Source: Paraglaciecola sp. (GTDB taxonomy: Bacteria; Pseudomonadota; Gammaproteobacteria; Enterobacterales; Alteromonadaceae). Taken from it: 64,000 nucleotides of DNA. Position 1 is the stretch's first letter. Every line of letters begins with the position of its first letter. The stretch is taken from contig JAACSL010000001.1 of assembly GCA_009993955.1 (NCBI GenBank), positions 248,001 to 312,000 on the forward strand. Reading direction: 5' to 3'. Position numbers and translations under genes: made by a program. The notes under the pieces were generated by a model that saw only the letters and a list, made by a program, of their open reading frames with translations, was not told the origin of the DNA and searched no databases. This document shows, one piece after another, positions 49,727 through 58,975 of the stretch.

Positions 49727-50115
49727 GTTAACCTCCTGGTTACTAAAAAATAAAGAGTAAGGTTAGGCGAGGATTAAAGCTGATTTTGCAGGCCTTACTT
49801 TTCAGCCATTCTTAGCCGTCAGAAGAAAGCACAAAGTAGCGTACAGAGTAGCGTGCAAAAAGCCAATTATCATCCTCTGGCACTTGGTTTCGCAGTGACC
49901 AAGCCCATGTTCAAAAATATTTTTAAACTATTGAAATAGTTATATTTTTAGTCAATTTGCTAGTCATAACTGGGTGACGAAAAACGCACTTCACTAATTT
50001 TTGGCAAATCCGCAGCACTATACACGAGTCGGGCTTTATGATCTATTAACAATTGGCTTAAATTGACAAATACGCACTTGCCTTCGATAACACAGCCTAG
50101 GCCGTAAAATCGTGT
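49727..50115. other. carAB upstream region
   Basis: 389 bases between dapB and carA. It is expected to hold the carAB promoters and their arginine/pyrimidine control sites. I see AACTATT-GA-AATAGTT, a perfect inverted repeat at 49926-49941, and a minus-strand TTGACT just upstream of it that could be a -35 element, without a matching strong -10. No ORF here looks real. No arginine-box pair could be assigned with confidence. Confidence 0.45.
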
Positions 50116-50916
50116 TTATAAACCAAGTACGTCTTGCATGTTATACAGCCCTGGCGGCTGCAATTTAAGCCACATTGCGGCCTTTACTGCACCTTTGGCG
50201 AAGGTTAAACGACTAGACGCCTTATGGGTTAGTTCAATGCGTTCACCAATATCGGCAAACAACACCGTATGATCACCAATCACATCTCCGCCCCGCACCG
50301 TAGCAAAACCAATAGTCTGCTGCTGGCGTTGACCAGTATCGCCCTCGCGGCCATACACCGCGCATTGCTGTAAATCCCGCCCTAGTTCGTCAGCGATTGC
50401 CTCACCGATGGCGACGGCAGTGCCTGAGGGGGCGTCCTTTTTAAAACGATGATGAGTTTCAATAATTTCAATATCAGCCGTTTCGCCCATGACTTTGACG
50501 GTTTGTTTCACTAGGTTTAATAATAAATTCACCCCCACGCTATAATTAGCCGCAAAGACGATGGGAATGACTTGTGCTGCTGCAAGCAAGGCGCTTTTTT
50601 GCTGGGCATTCAGTCCGGTGGTGCCCACCACTATGGCTTTTTTATGCTTAACACAAAAATCTAAGTTGGCTTGTAGGGCGTCTGGCAGGGTAAAGTCGAT
50701 ACACACGTCAATGTCATCTACCACCGTTTTTAAGTCAGCTACTGCCGCGATATTTAACTTGCCAATGCCAGCTAACTCACCGAGATCAGTCCCTAACATA
50801 GACGAGGTTTGCCTTACGGTTGCAGCTTTCAACTGTGCTTGTGGATGCTGACTAACAGCATCAATTAATACGCGGCCCATGCGTCCGTTGGCGCCTAAAA
50901 TAGCAATTTTGGTCAT
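50116..50916 (-). CDS. dapB: 4-hydroxy-tetrahydrodipicolinate reductase
   Basis: 266 residues. The N-terminal NAD(P)-binding '[17 protein letters not shown]' (GxxGxxG) is followed by '[32 protein letters not shown]' and the catalytic/substrate loop '[15 protein letters not shown]' near residue 155. DapB reduces hydroxytetrahydrodipicolinate on the way to diaminopimelate and lysine. It is the first gene of the minus-strand dapB-carA-carB-greA series, an order shared with many gammaproteobacteria. Confidence 0.97.
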   Translation of the reverse strand: MTKIAILGANGRMGRVLIDAVSQHPQAQLKAATVRQTSSMLGTDLGELAGIGKLNIAAVADLKTVVDDIDVCIDFTLPDALQANLDFCVKHKKAIVVGTTGLNAQQKSALLAAAQVIPIVFAANYSVGVNLLLNLVKQTVKVMGETADIEIIETHHRFKKDAPSGTAVAIGEAIADELGRDLQQCAVYGREGDTGQRQQQTIGFATVRGGDVIGDHTVLFADIGERIELTHKASSRLTFAKGAVKAAMWLKLQPPGLYNMQDVLGL

Positions 50917-51029
50917 AGTCTACTGCGGGTAAAAATGCGATGTGTCGATTGTGCCTGAATTGTTCAACCCTTGCAGCTTGCTCAAGCACTTTTTCATGGA
51001 AAAATTCACTGTGTTTTTGCTTAACTAAG

Positions 51030-51527
51030 CTACCGGCCTGAATCAGTATGACTGGGGATATTAATGATGTGAGTAGACTTCACCTCTTCCATCACCACAT
51101 AAGTATGCGTTTGGCTAATGCCTTTAATCACCGCTAATTTATCACCGAGAAAATCTCGATAAGCCGCCATGTCACGGATACGAATTTTTATTAAATAATC
51201 GAAGCCACCCGCTACCATGGAACACTCGGTCACTTCATCTAAGGCACGCACCTGACGATTAAAATCTTCAAGATCTTTGGTGCTGGTATTGCTTAATGAA
51301 ACTTGGATATAAGCGGTGAGATTGGCCTGCAACTTTTTGGGGTTCAAATGCGCGACATACTTGTCGATGTATCCACTTTTTTCCAGACGTTTAACCCTTT
51401 CCAAACAAGGAGTGGGACTCAGATTTACCTTGTTGGCCAACTCCACATTACTGATATGGCAATTTTGCTGCAAAATATCCAGAATTTTGAGATCGATTCG
51501 ATCAAGGGTATCACTGCTTTTTTTCAT
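51030..51527 (-). CDS. Lrp-type transcriptional regulator
   Basis: 165 residues close to leucine-responsive regulatory protein: 'LDRIDLKILDILQQNCHISNVELANKVNLSPTPCLERVKRLEKSGYI' (winged helix) and a RAM domain with 'GGFDYLIKIRIRDMAAYRDFLGDKL' and 'THTYVVMEEVKSTHIINI'. It lies 64 bases downstream of putA on the same strand, after a terminator. The neighbouring PutA lacks a DNA-binding domain, so this protein is the natural candidate for its regulator, as PutR is in other bacteria. It could also be the global Lrp. Confidence 0.88.
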   Translation of the reverse strand: MKKSSDTLDRIDLKILDILQQNCHISNVELANKVNLSPTPCLERVKRLEKSGYIDKYVAHLNPKKLQANLTAYIQVSLSNTSTKDLEDFNRQVRALDEVTECSMVAGGFDYLIKIRIRDMAAYRDFLGDKLAVIKGISQTHTYVVMEEVKSTHIINIPSHTDSGR

Positions 51528-51543
51528 ACGTCGGTCCTAAACA

Positions 51544-51569
51544 TAAAAAGAGGTGACAAGCGTCACCTC
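51544..51569 (-). terminator. Rho-independent terminator after putA
   Basis: A perfect 8-base stem, GAGGTGAC / GTCACCTC, around a four-base loop with T5 on the minus strand, 22 bases past the putA stop and just upstream of the Lrp gene. Confidence 0.85.
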
Positions 51570-51591
51570 CCCTTGCCACGGATATTAGCAT

Positions 51592-54500
51592 TTACTCTTG
51601 CAAGTTCAACAACATAGCATTCCCACCTGTCGCCACAATATTATTAGTGAGGGTCTTTTCGACCAAGTAGGGTAATAAAGCAAATGCCTCAACAACATAG
51701 CCAATCACTGGAATGATCGCGCCCTTGCGCTCTGCCAAAATTGGCATAATACCGGCTCCCGTGTTGCTGATCACAGCAGTGATCAGTTTATGCAGCAGCA
51801 GTGCTTGCAGCTCAGAGGCTTGATTGGCGTGCCCCACTGTATTTGTTACCCCTTGTTTAACAAACATTTCACTGAGGCACTGTGCCAAAGCTTGGCCTTG
51901 TTGTTGCCCAGCCTGCGTACTACCAACGATCATCAAGGCATTGCCAGTGACCAGAGCCGACATAGCTTGCACAAAAATATCTGCGCTCAGTTCTTCCTCC
52001 ACAACCAGTAAAATAACGCCTCGACCATGTAAACTTAATTCATTGGTTTCACCCGTCGGTCCTGGCAATTCTATCGCTGCACTTAGTTGCGCTAAAGCAT
52101 CTTGAAGGCGAGCTTTACAGCTCACCATGGCTGGCATGACCTGCTGAGAAAACTCACTATTTTTCAAGTTTTCTAATACTAATGTAAGCCCCTCAACCCG
52201 TTGTTTAACCGCAAGCTTGTTCCACAAGGATTGATGCTGATGCAAGCTATTTAAGGTTTGTTGAGTAGTGGTAAACAAGGCAGTGTTGGGTGCAAGACTG
52301 GGTCCAAGACTGGGTTCCACTGGGGGTTGAATAGGCACACTGGGCCACAAATTACTGAAGCGTAACAAATAGTGCGGGCCACCCGCTTTAAAACCCGTGC
52401 CAGACAAGCCATGTCCACCAAAGGGGTTTACGCCAACAACCGCACCAACCATGTTGCGATTGATGTAAGTATTGCCCACATGGGTATCGGCAAACACTTT
52501 ATCAGAAAAGGCTTTGAGTCGACTGTGTACACCCAAGGTTAAGCCATAACCGGTTGCATTCACGTCAGCGATGATCTGGTTTATGTCTTTCGCGGCAAAA
52601 CGAATAATATGCAGAACAGGCCCAAACACCTCTCTCTCTAATTGAGAAATATGTTTAATTTCAAAAACGTGAGGAGCAATAAACACACCATTTTTACAAT
52701 CTTCCCCCATGGCACATTGGGTAATGACAAGAGCTTCACTTTGCATCCGAGCACAATGTGTTTGCAACAATTGCAGGGCTTTTTCATCAATAACTGGGCC
52801 AATATCACTGCTAATTTGCCATGGATAACCTAACTGTAACGTGGCAATGGCGCCCTTGAGCATATTGATAACACCGTCAGCGATATCTTGTTGTAAATAC
52901 AATACACGTAATGCTGAGCAGCGCTGACCTGCGCTTAAAAAGGCAGATTGAATCACCGTATCAACTACTTGCTCGGGTAAGGCCGTTGAGTCAACAATCA
53001 TCACATTCTGCCCACCTGTTTCTGCAATAAACGGTGGCATCGGGCAATGGGGGTGACTTTGTGCACGTTTAACTAAATCGGCTTGAATGCGCTGAGCTGT
53101 TTCGGTTGAACCAGTGAACGCTACCCCAGCAATATGCTCACTGGCTAACAAGATGGGGCCCACGTCACGACCTATGCCGGTAATCAACTGCAATACCTCA
53201 ACCGGCACCCCTGCTTGATGCAGTAATTGCACCGCTAAAGCAGCAATGATCGGCGTTTGTTCCGCTGGTTTTGCGATAACGGCGTTACCTGTGACCAAGG
53301 CCGCCACTACCTGCCCCATAAAAATAGCCAGGGGAAAGTTCCAAGGACTGATGCACAAAAAGAGGCCTTTTGCTTCTTGTAGGGCATGGCAATCTTGGTG
53401 CTCATGGGCAAGTAAACGCGCTTGTAAGGCGTAATAACGACAGAAATCCACGGCCTCGCGCACTTCTGATACGCCATCCGCTAGAGTACGTCCGGCTTCT
53501 ACGCTAATTAGCGCAGTAAAATATTCTGTTTGTTGTTCAAGTAAATCTGCCGCTACATCTAAGATCTGCGCCCGTTTTTCCGCCCCGAGGGCTTGCCATG
53601 ATAACTGTGCTTGTGTCGCAGCACTGATGGCAAGTTCAATGTCGTTTGCGCTAGCTTGCACACAACGTCCAACAATGCGTTGTCGATCAGCTGGGGCAAA
53701 AATGGGGCTGGCATTTTGCACGTCGTGGTTGAGCATCTGGCCATTAATGATCGGCCCAACCACCCATTTTCCGTCCGTGGTATGTTTATCAAGGGCAAGC
53801 ATGGCATCAATTTCTTTTTGCACAGCTGCCAAAGCTAAGGGATCATCTAAATCCACACCTCGTGAGTTAGCACGTTTTTCTCCAAAGGCGGTGAACAGAT
53901 TCTGTGCTAAGGGGATCATGGTATTACGCGTACCAGGCATATTGGCGATGGTAGTTTCAACACTTTGCGCCAAATTGGCGGCGGCAATTTTACCATCTAA
54001 AAACTGGTTCACAAAGGAGCCATTGGCACCATTTTCGAGTAAGCGACGCACTAAATACGGCAGCAAATCGCGATGTACACCCACAGGTGCATAAACCCGC
54101 AGTGGCAAACTATGTCCGGTAGATTGCATGATTTGGCTGTATAACAAATCACCCATGCCATGCAAACGCTGGAATTCGAAACTACTGAGATCGCCACCAG
54201 ACATTTGCATAATCAGGGCAACGGTGTAGGCGTTGTGGGTGGCAAATTGTGGGTAAACAAGCTCGCGATTGGCCAAAAGTTTGCCAGCACACACTTGGTA
54301 ACTGAGATCCGTATGCACTTTTCGACTAAACACAGGAAATTCCTGCAAACCTTGCTCTTGCGCATGTTTGATTTCGGCATCCCAATAGGCACCTTTCACC
54401 AAGCGCACCATCAACTTATGCTTTGATAATCGCGCCAGTTCAACTAACCAATCCACCACAAACACTGCGCGTTTTTGATAGGCTTGCAGCACAAAACCTA

Positions 54501-55446
54501 AGCCATCCCATCCCGCTAGTTCTGGGGCAAATGCCAGCGCGGCAAATACATCCAGCTCAATATCCAGGCGCGCGGCTTCTTCAGCATCAATGGTAAAACC
54601 AATATTATATTGTTTGGCCGCGACGGCTAATTCAATCACACTAGGCACTAACTCATCTAATACCAGTTGTTGATGACTGAATTCGTAACGGGGATGCAAG
54701 GCACTCAGTTTGACCGAAATACCATCTGCTAAGCCGACAGAGGGTTGGCTATTTCGCTTACCGATACTGTGAATGGCGCGCATGTAGGCGGCAAAATATT
54801 TTTTGGCATCTGCGTAAGTTCTCGCCCCTTCCCCCAACATATCAAAGGAAAAACGGGTGCCCGCAGGATTACCTTTTTTACCACGTTTTGCCGCTTCTTC
54901 AATGTCTCGCCCTAATACATATTGTTGCCCCATAAACTTCATGGCTTGCAGGGTGGCATGCCTGACTACAGGCTCACCGACTCGCGCAATTAAGGCGCGA
55001 AACCAGGAATCGGGATTGTCTGTTTGGCTGGGGGCTTTATTCAAAATTTTACTGGTCAGCACTAAACCAGCACTGGCAGCATTCACCAGCAATTCATCTG
55101 AGTTACCTAAATGTTTGCCCCATTCACCCAAGTGAATTTTTTCTTTGATTAACTTGTCGATGGTGTAGCTGTCGGGTACACGTAATAACGATTCGGCCAA
55201 GGTCATCAGCACCACGCCTTCCTGACTAGACAGACTGTACTCACGCAAAAATGCATCAAACAAACCTTGTTTGTCTGGATTGTTACGGCACTGTTCAACA
55301 AAATCGAGGGCTGTTTTTTCAACCTGCTGGCGGCTAGTTTCAGTAAGAGGATTAAGACTGAGAAGGTTGGCTAAGGCTTGCTCTTCAGGCATGTAAATAT
55401 GTTGACGAATGGTGTGTCTGATAGGGACTAAAGATTCACGCGACAT
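51592..55446 (-). CDS. putA: Bifunctional proline dehydrogenase/P5C dehydrogenase PutA, without DNA-binding domain
   Basis: 1284 residues. It oxidises proline to glutamate in two steps on the inner membrane surface. The FAD proline dehydrogenase part (about 130-480) includes 'GISVKLSALHPRYE' and 'KLMVRLVKGAYWDAEIKHAQ'. The P5C dehydrogenase part (about 560-1030) includes 'ISPWNFPLAIFMGQVVAALVTGNAVIAKPAEQTP', the Glu region 'AETGGQNVMIV' and the catalytic Cys in 'SAGQRCSALRV'. A C-terminal domain of about 200 residues follows. The first 50 residues lack the ribbon-helix-helix of E. coli PutA, so it cannot repress its own promoter. Confidence 0.96.
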   Translation of the reverse strand: MSRESLVPIRHTIRQHIYMPEEQALANLLSLNPLTETSRQQVEKTALDFVEQCRNNPDKQGLFDAFLREYSLSSQEGVVLMTLAESLLRVPDSYTIDKLIKEKIHLGEWGKHLGNSDELLVNAASAGLVLTSKILNKAPSQTDNPDSWFRALIARVGEPVVRHATLQAMKFMGQQYVLGRDIEEAAKRGKKGNPAGTRFSFDMLGEGARTYADAKKYFAAYMRAIHSIGKRNSQPSVGLADGISVKLSALHPRYEFSHQQLVLDELVPSVIELAVAAKQYNIGFTIDAEEAARLDIELDVFAALAFAPELAGWDGLGFVLQAYQKRAVFVVDWLVELARLSKHKLMVRLVKGAYWDAEIKHAQEQGLQEFPVFSRKVHTDLSYQVCAGKLLANRELVYPQFATHNAYTVALIMQMSGGDLSSFEFQRLHGMGDLLYSQIMQSTGHSLPLRVYAPVGVHRDLLPYLVRRLLENGANGSFVNQFLDGKIAAANLAQSVETTIANMPGTRNTMIPLAQNLFTAFGEKRANSRGVDLDDPLALAAVQKEIDAMLALDKHTTDGKWVVGPIINGQMLNHDVQNASPIFAPADRQRIVGRCVQASANDIELAISAATQAQLSWQALGAEKRAQILDVAADLLEQQTEYFTALISVEAGRTLADGVSEVREAVDFCRYYALQARLLAHEHQDCHALQEAKGLFLCISPWNFPLAIFMGQVVAALVTGNAVIAKPAEQTPIIAALAVQLLHQAGVPVEVLQLITGIGRDVGPILLASEHIAGVAFTGSTETAQRIQADLVKRAQSHPHCPMPPFIAETGGQNVMIVDSTALPEQVVDTVIQSAFLSAGQRCSALRVLYLQQDIADGVINMLKGAIATLQLGYPWQISSDIGPVIDEKALQLLQTHCARMQSEALVITQCAMGEDCKNGVFIAPHVFEIKHISQLEREVFGPVLHIIRFAAKDINQIIADVNATGYGLTLGVHSRLKAFSDKVFADTHVGNTYINRNMVGAVVGVNPFGGHGLSGTGFKAGGPHYLLRFSNLWPSVPIQPPVEPSLGPSLAPNTALFTTTQQTLNSLHQHQSLWNKLAVKQRVEGLTLVLENLKNSEFSQQVMPAMVSCKARLQDALAQLSAAIELPGPTGETNELSLHGRGVILLVVEEELSADIFVQAMSALVTGNALMIVGSTQAGQQQGQALAQCLSEMFVKQGVTNTVGHANQASELQALLLHKLITAVISNTGAGIMPILAERKGAIIPVIGYVVEAFALLPYLVEKTLTNNIVATGGNAMLLNLQE

Positions 55447-55525
55447 GGCAATTGCTCATTAAAATGACACGAAACTGGGGTTAAGACAGGCAGTAAAAGG
55501 GATGACTACCGATCCGTAAATTAGG

Positions 55526-55568
55526 GCTATTTAAGTGTCTTTCCAGAGGATAGCGTCAGGTAAATAGC
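55526..55568 (-). promoter_or_regulatory. putA leader element with shared 15-base core
   Basis: The arms GCTATTTA and TAAATAGC (8 bases, perfect) enclose 27 bases holding TCCTCTGGAAAGACA on the minus strand (55536-55550). The same 15 bases occur at 17610-17624 upstream of the GGDEF/EAL gene, also with CTATTTA before them. Alternative outer arms AAGTG/CACTT are possible. It may be a structured mRNA leader or a regulator site. Confidence 0.45.
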
Positions 55569-55612
55569 ACTTTGCAAAGGCGGGCATTTTAGCCTGTTTA
55601 TTAGAGAATAAT

Positions 55613-55628
55613 TTGCTATAAATAGCAA
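55613..55628. promoter_or_regulatory. Palindromic operator candidate upstream of putA
   Basis: TTGCTATAAATAGCAA: 7-base perfect arms with a two-base centre, about 170 bases upstream of the putA start. A likely site for a dimeric regulator; the adjacent Lrp-type protein is the obvious candidate. Confidence 0.45.
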
Positions 55629-55819
55629 TTATGCGATATAAAAAATCAAAATATATGGCTTAAATAGTGGTTTATACAAAATAATCACGTGTTATGTTTG
55701 GCCTAAATATCGCACCATACCAAACACTGCGTAAGTGATAAGGCAAGCAGGCCCCCTTAACTTGCCAGTCAACATTCGTTATATTCCCTGCATTAAGATT
55801 GCTCAGAATACGCAACACC

Positions 55820-56368
55820 ATGACAGCAGATTTTCACAATGCCCCTATTGATGCCCAAAACCTTCAGGATATCGCTTCAATACAGAGCTTGCGTTGGCAA
55901 CCCCTTGCGGCGGTATACCCGCGGTTAAACCTTTACATCGGTCTAGCTATTTCTGCTATGTTGGTGATGGCTGGGGTCTTAGCTCACACAGAGTTATTTT
56001 GGACGCTGTCGTATTTTTTCCAGCAAAACCTCAGCTGGTTGCTGGGCTTGGTAAGCCTGTTAAGTATATTTTTCAGTGGCTTAGGCTACTTGGGTGATAC
56101 ACGCAAGCGCTATGCCCTACGAGAACGAGATCTGCATTTTTCATCCGGATTGTTGTTTAGGAAGATAGTCAGTCAACCGATTTCAAGGATCCAACACATC
56201 GAATTAAAACGTGGTCCATTTGAGCGCCGAGCAGGGTTAGCCACTTTGGAAGTATACAGCGCCGGTGGCAGTCAACATGCCTTTGAAATACCTGGGCTTG
56301 AACTTGCCAACGCGGAGCATATTCGCCAATTTATTCTGCAGCATCAGGCACTCATTACTCATGGCTGA
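55820..56368 (+). CDS. Bacterial PH-domain membrane protein (YdbS-like)
   Basis: 182 residues from ATG 55820 ('MTADFHNAPIDAQ'); the track's start at 55799 adds seven residues. Two membrane helices (about 35-85) are followed by a bPH2-type domain: 'RYALRERDLHFSSGLLFRKIVSQPISRIQHIELKRGPFERRAGLATLEVYSAGG'. YdbS-type proteins form a pair with larger YdbT-like proteins; their function is unknown, though a membrane-stress or lipid role has been suggested for homologues. It overlaps the next gene by 8 bases. Confidence 0.87.
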   Translation: MTADFHNAPIDAQNLQDIASIQSLRWQPLAAVYPRLNLYIGLAISAMLVMAGVLAHTELFWTLSYFFQQNLSWLLGLVSLLSIFFSGLGYLGDTRKRYALRERDLHFSSGLLFRKIVSQPISRIQHIELKRGPFERRAGLATLEVYSAGGSQHAFEIPGLELANAEHIRQFILQHQALITHG

Positions 56369-57989
56369 GCCTCTTGTCAGCGAAAACGACAACCCAGCAG
56401 ACAAGGTCAAAATAATGAGCAATGACGAGGCGAACACTCGAGCTTGGCAATCACTTTCTCCCATTGCTTTGCTGTATTTTGCGATTAGTTTTTTGCGCCA
56501 AGTGGTGAGTCAGTTTGTAGTATTGATCCCCGCATTACTGTTTACTTTTTCTAGCTTGCGTGAACATCCTTTTATTGGCATTCCAGCCCTTATCACTTTT
56601 ATCGCACTATGGCTCGGTGTTGTGATTTGGCGCTTTCGGGCTTATCGATTTCGACTGACCAATGATAGTGTGGAAATTCGCTCGGGTTTATTGCAAAAAA
56701 GCCAACTGAATTTGCCCTTTGCACGCATTCAAAATGTCAAACTTGAACAACCCATTTACTATCGCCTCAGCGGTTACGCTTGTTTGCAACTGGATACTGC
56801 CGGCTCCAGTAAACAAGAAGCGCGATTAATAGCCTTACCCCTCGGTTTAGCTGTTGCCTTAAAAGAACAAATTCTTGCCACACCAAGGCAGCCAAGCCAA
56901 TCAACAGATACAACAAACCCTGAGAATGCCCTGCAAGCAGACAATGTGGTAACCCCCCTTAACTCAAGCGAGGCTGAAGATGGCCATGAAATACTGCTGA
57001 TTCGCCGCTCACTCAGTGATTTGGTGATCTACGGGATCAGCAATAATCGTGTGTGGTTGGTGCTTGGCGGCTTAGTGCCGTTTTATGACAGAATAAAAAC
57101 CGGTCTGCTCAGTTTTTTACAATCTGTCGGCATCGATTTCACCCAATTACTTAGCATTAAATCGCAATCTTGGTGGCAATTTAGCCTTAATCTTTTCCTG
57201 ACGATTTTGCTGTTTACCTTGCTCATGATGAGCATCTCGGTGCTCATGGCCATCGTTAACTACTACGGTTTTACCCTCAGTAAAAAGGGAAAACGCTATA
57301 TCAGACGCAGTGGCCTGTTAAATCACGATGAAGTCAGTATGGGGCAAAGTCGGGTGCAGATGTTGGTGCAAAAACAGGACGCTTTGGATCGCCTTTTTCA
57401 ACGCTGTCACCTCAGCTTTTCGCAAAATTCCGCCTACAGTGGACACAACAACAGCAACAATGACACGGCTAAGATAATGATCCCAGCCTTAACGTCGTCA
57501 GAATGCCAGCAACTCATTGATGATGTTTATCCTCTTAACCACCTCAAAGGCATGCAATTCCATACAATTCATCGCTTTTTCATTCTGCGTTACGCGGTTT
57601 ATTTGTGGCTACCTGTGTGTATTGCGCTGGGGATCTTGGCCGTGTTGTCCGGCAAAATTATCGTGGCGAGTTGCATGCCCTTCCTCTGGTTAGTTGGTGT
57701 TGCTGCCATCACCTTGCGCTGGCGGCGCTGGGGCATTGCTTGCGATCAGCATTATATGTATGTTCGCAGCGGTTGGATTGGGGTTCAGTATCGACTTTTC
57801 CCCAGCTATAAAATTCAACAAGCTCAGTTTAAACAGAGTATCTTTATGCGTCGTCGGCATCTTGCTGGGATTAAGTTTGTTTTAGCATCAGGCAGTATAG
57901 TCATCCCCATGTTGAACGAGGATCTGGCTTACACCATGGTCGACAGGGCCTTGTATCAGGCACAAGCAAGTCAACGCTCATGGATGTGA
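56361..57989 (+). CDS. Bacterial PH-domain membrane protein with three PH repeats (YdbT-like)
   Basis: 542 residues from ATG 56361; the track's 56265 start runs back through the preceding gene. Paired membrane helices alternate with bPH2 domains: 'YRFRLTNDSVEIRSGLLQKSQLNLPFARIQNVKLEQP', then 'YGFTLSKKGKRYIRRSGLLNHDEVSMGQSRVQMLVQKQDALDRLF', then 'WGIACDQHYMYVRSGWIGVQYRLFPSYKIQQAQFKQS'. This is the YdbT arrangement. It is translated in overlap with the YdbS-like gene and is followed by an RDD gene. No function is established. Confidence 0.88.
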   Translation: MAEPLVSENDNPADKVKIMSNDEANTRAWQSLSPIALLYFAISFLRQVVSQFVVLIPALLFTFSSLREHPFIGIPALITFIALWLGVVIWRFRAYRFRLTNDSVEIRSGLLQKSQLNLPFARIQNVKLEQPIYYRLSGYACLQLDTAGSSKQEARLIALPLGLAVALKEQILATPRQPSQSTDTTNPENALQADNVVTPLNSSEAEDGHEILLIRRSLSDLVIYGISNNRVWLVLGGLVPFYDRIKTGLLSFLQSVGIDFTQLLSIKSQSWWQFSLNLFLTILLFTLLMMSISVLMAIVNYYGFTLSKKGKRYIRRSGLLNHDEVSMGQSRVQMLVQKQDALDRLFQRCHLSFSQNSAYSGHNNSNNDTAKIMIPALTSSECQQLIDDVYPLNHLKGMQFHTIHRFFILRYAVYLWLPVCIALGILAVLSGKIIVASCMPFLWLVGVAAITLRWRRWGIACDQHYMYVRSGWIGVQYRLFPSYKIQQAQFKQSIFMRRRHLAGIKFVLASGSIVIPMLNEDLAYTMVDRALYQAQASQRSWM

Positions 57990-58068
57990 TACCAGCTCAG
58001 CGGATTCTACAAACGGCTAAGCCTGTTAGTCGCTAACAGCGTTCTAATACAATACACAGAGGTCGAGA

Positions 58069-58533
58069 TTGGACATGACAACATCACCACAATACGCGGG
58101 TTTCTGGTTACGTTTTAGCGCCGTTATCATTGATTTGATCTTATTTTTTGTTATTTCTCTGGCCTACCGTCTGCTTGTTCTGGGTATGGAAGACTTAAGT
58201 TCAGGTGTACAACTTAACTGGTATATGAACATAGGCATCAACTATATCTTGCCTGCAGGGGTGACGATTTGGTTTTGGCTGCGCTTTTTGGGTAGGCCGG
58301 GCAAGTTGCTGTGCAATATTATTGTGGTAGACGCCAGCAGCTTAGGGCCGATGAGCGTCGGTCAAGCCATCGGCCGCTATTTTGCCTATATACTGGCAAT
58401 TTTGCCGCTACTTTTGGGTTTTATTTGGATTGCCTTTGATCCGCAAAATCGCGGCTTTCATGATATTGTCGCCAATACTTTAGTGATCAAAAACCTAAAC
58501 ACTGTGGGCAAACAGCCACAAAACCACGAATAA
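58069..58533 (+). CDS. RDD family membrane protein
   Basis: 154 residues. 'YAGFWLRFSAVIIDLILFFVISLAYRLLVLG' opens the RDD domain, 'LRFLGRPGKLLCNIIVVDASSLGPMSVGQAIGRYFAYIL' is central, and 'FDPQNRGFHDIVANTLVIK' closes it, with three membrane helices. RDD proteins are often linked to ion or small-molecule transport, but most are uncharacterised. TTG 58069 has a GAGG ribosome site at ideal spacing; ATG 58075 is the alternative. It is 79 bases after the PH-domain pair. Confidence 0.88.
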   Translation: MDMTTSPQYAGFWLRFSAVIIDLILFFVISLAYRLLVLGMEDLSSGVQLNWYMNIGINYILPAGVTIWFWLRFLGRPGKLLCNIIVVDASSLGPMSVGQAIGRYFAYILAILPLLLGFIWIAFDPQNRGFHDIVANTLVIKNLNTVGKQPQNHE

Positions 58534-58545
58534 CAACAGGGAAAG

Positions 58546-58971
58546 TTAAAGCCCTGTTCCGCCTAAGGGCTGTGTTTCAAAACGCTCGCCAAAACCAGTG
58601 ATCATGGGTCTCCCCTGCTTAATGGCGTCTTGCACACTGGGCAAAGCCAATGAGGCTTGATGCATACTCTGGTTTTGCCACACTTCGGTGATCCACAAGG
58701 CCTTGGCGTCAAGGGGATCGTTGGCGACAATGTAACTTAAGCAACCCGGCATAGCGCTGATACCTTTAAGTAAAATGTGTGCCAATTCATCGCGTTTACC
58801 GTCAAGGCAAAGTATTTTTCCAATGAGTCCATACATGTTTGATTTCTCCTGTGTTTGAATGCTGTCTTGTTTAGGCGTGGCTCGCCCTACTTTGGGTAAA
58901 GCTAAGGTCACCGAGCTTGCTGCCAACCAACGTAATAGCTGGCGGCGGTGTCTATCTAATTTGTTATGCAT
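58546..58971 (-). CDS. ABM-domain (quinol monooxygenase-like) protein with possible Tat leader
   Basis: The last 96 residues form a complete antibiotic-biosynthesis-monooxygenase domain: 'MYGLIGKILCLDGKRDELAHILLKGISAMPGCLSYIVAND' and 'WITEVWQNQSMHQASLALPSV'. Such proteins oxidise quinols or similar compounds. Before it, from ATG 58971, lie 45 residues with 'HRRQLLRWLAASSVTLAL', resembling a Tat signal. However, ATG 58836 has a strong AGGAG ribosome site and gives the normal-length ABM protein. Either the protein is exported, or the domain starts internally, or both forms are made. The track's 58992 start overlaps the upstream gene. Confidence 0.8.
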   Translation of the reverse strand: MHNKLDRHRRQLLRWLAASSVTLALPKVGRATPKQDSIQTQEKSNMYGLIGKILCLDGKRDELAHILLKGISAMPGCLSYIVANDPLDAKALWITEVWQNQSMHQASLALPSVQDAIKQGRPMITGFGERFETQPLGGTGL

Positions 58972-58975
58972 GGTG

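Larger units (their letters stand above)
55447..55819. other. putA / PH-domain divergent regulatory region
   Basis: 373 bases between divergent genes. It contains the shared 15-base element inside GCTATTTA/TAAATAGC arms (55526-55568) and a 16-base palindrome at 55613-55628, both described separately. The AAATAGC core appears three times in about 100 bases. The remainder is AT-rich promoter DNA. No ORF here looks real. Confidence 0.55.
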
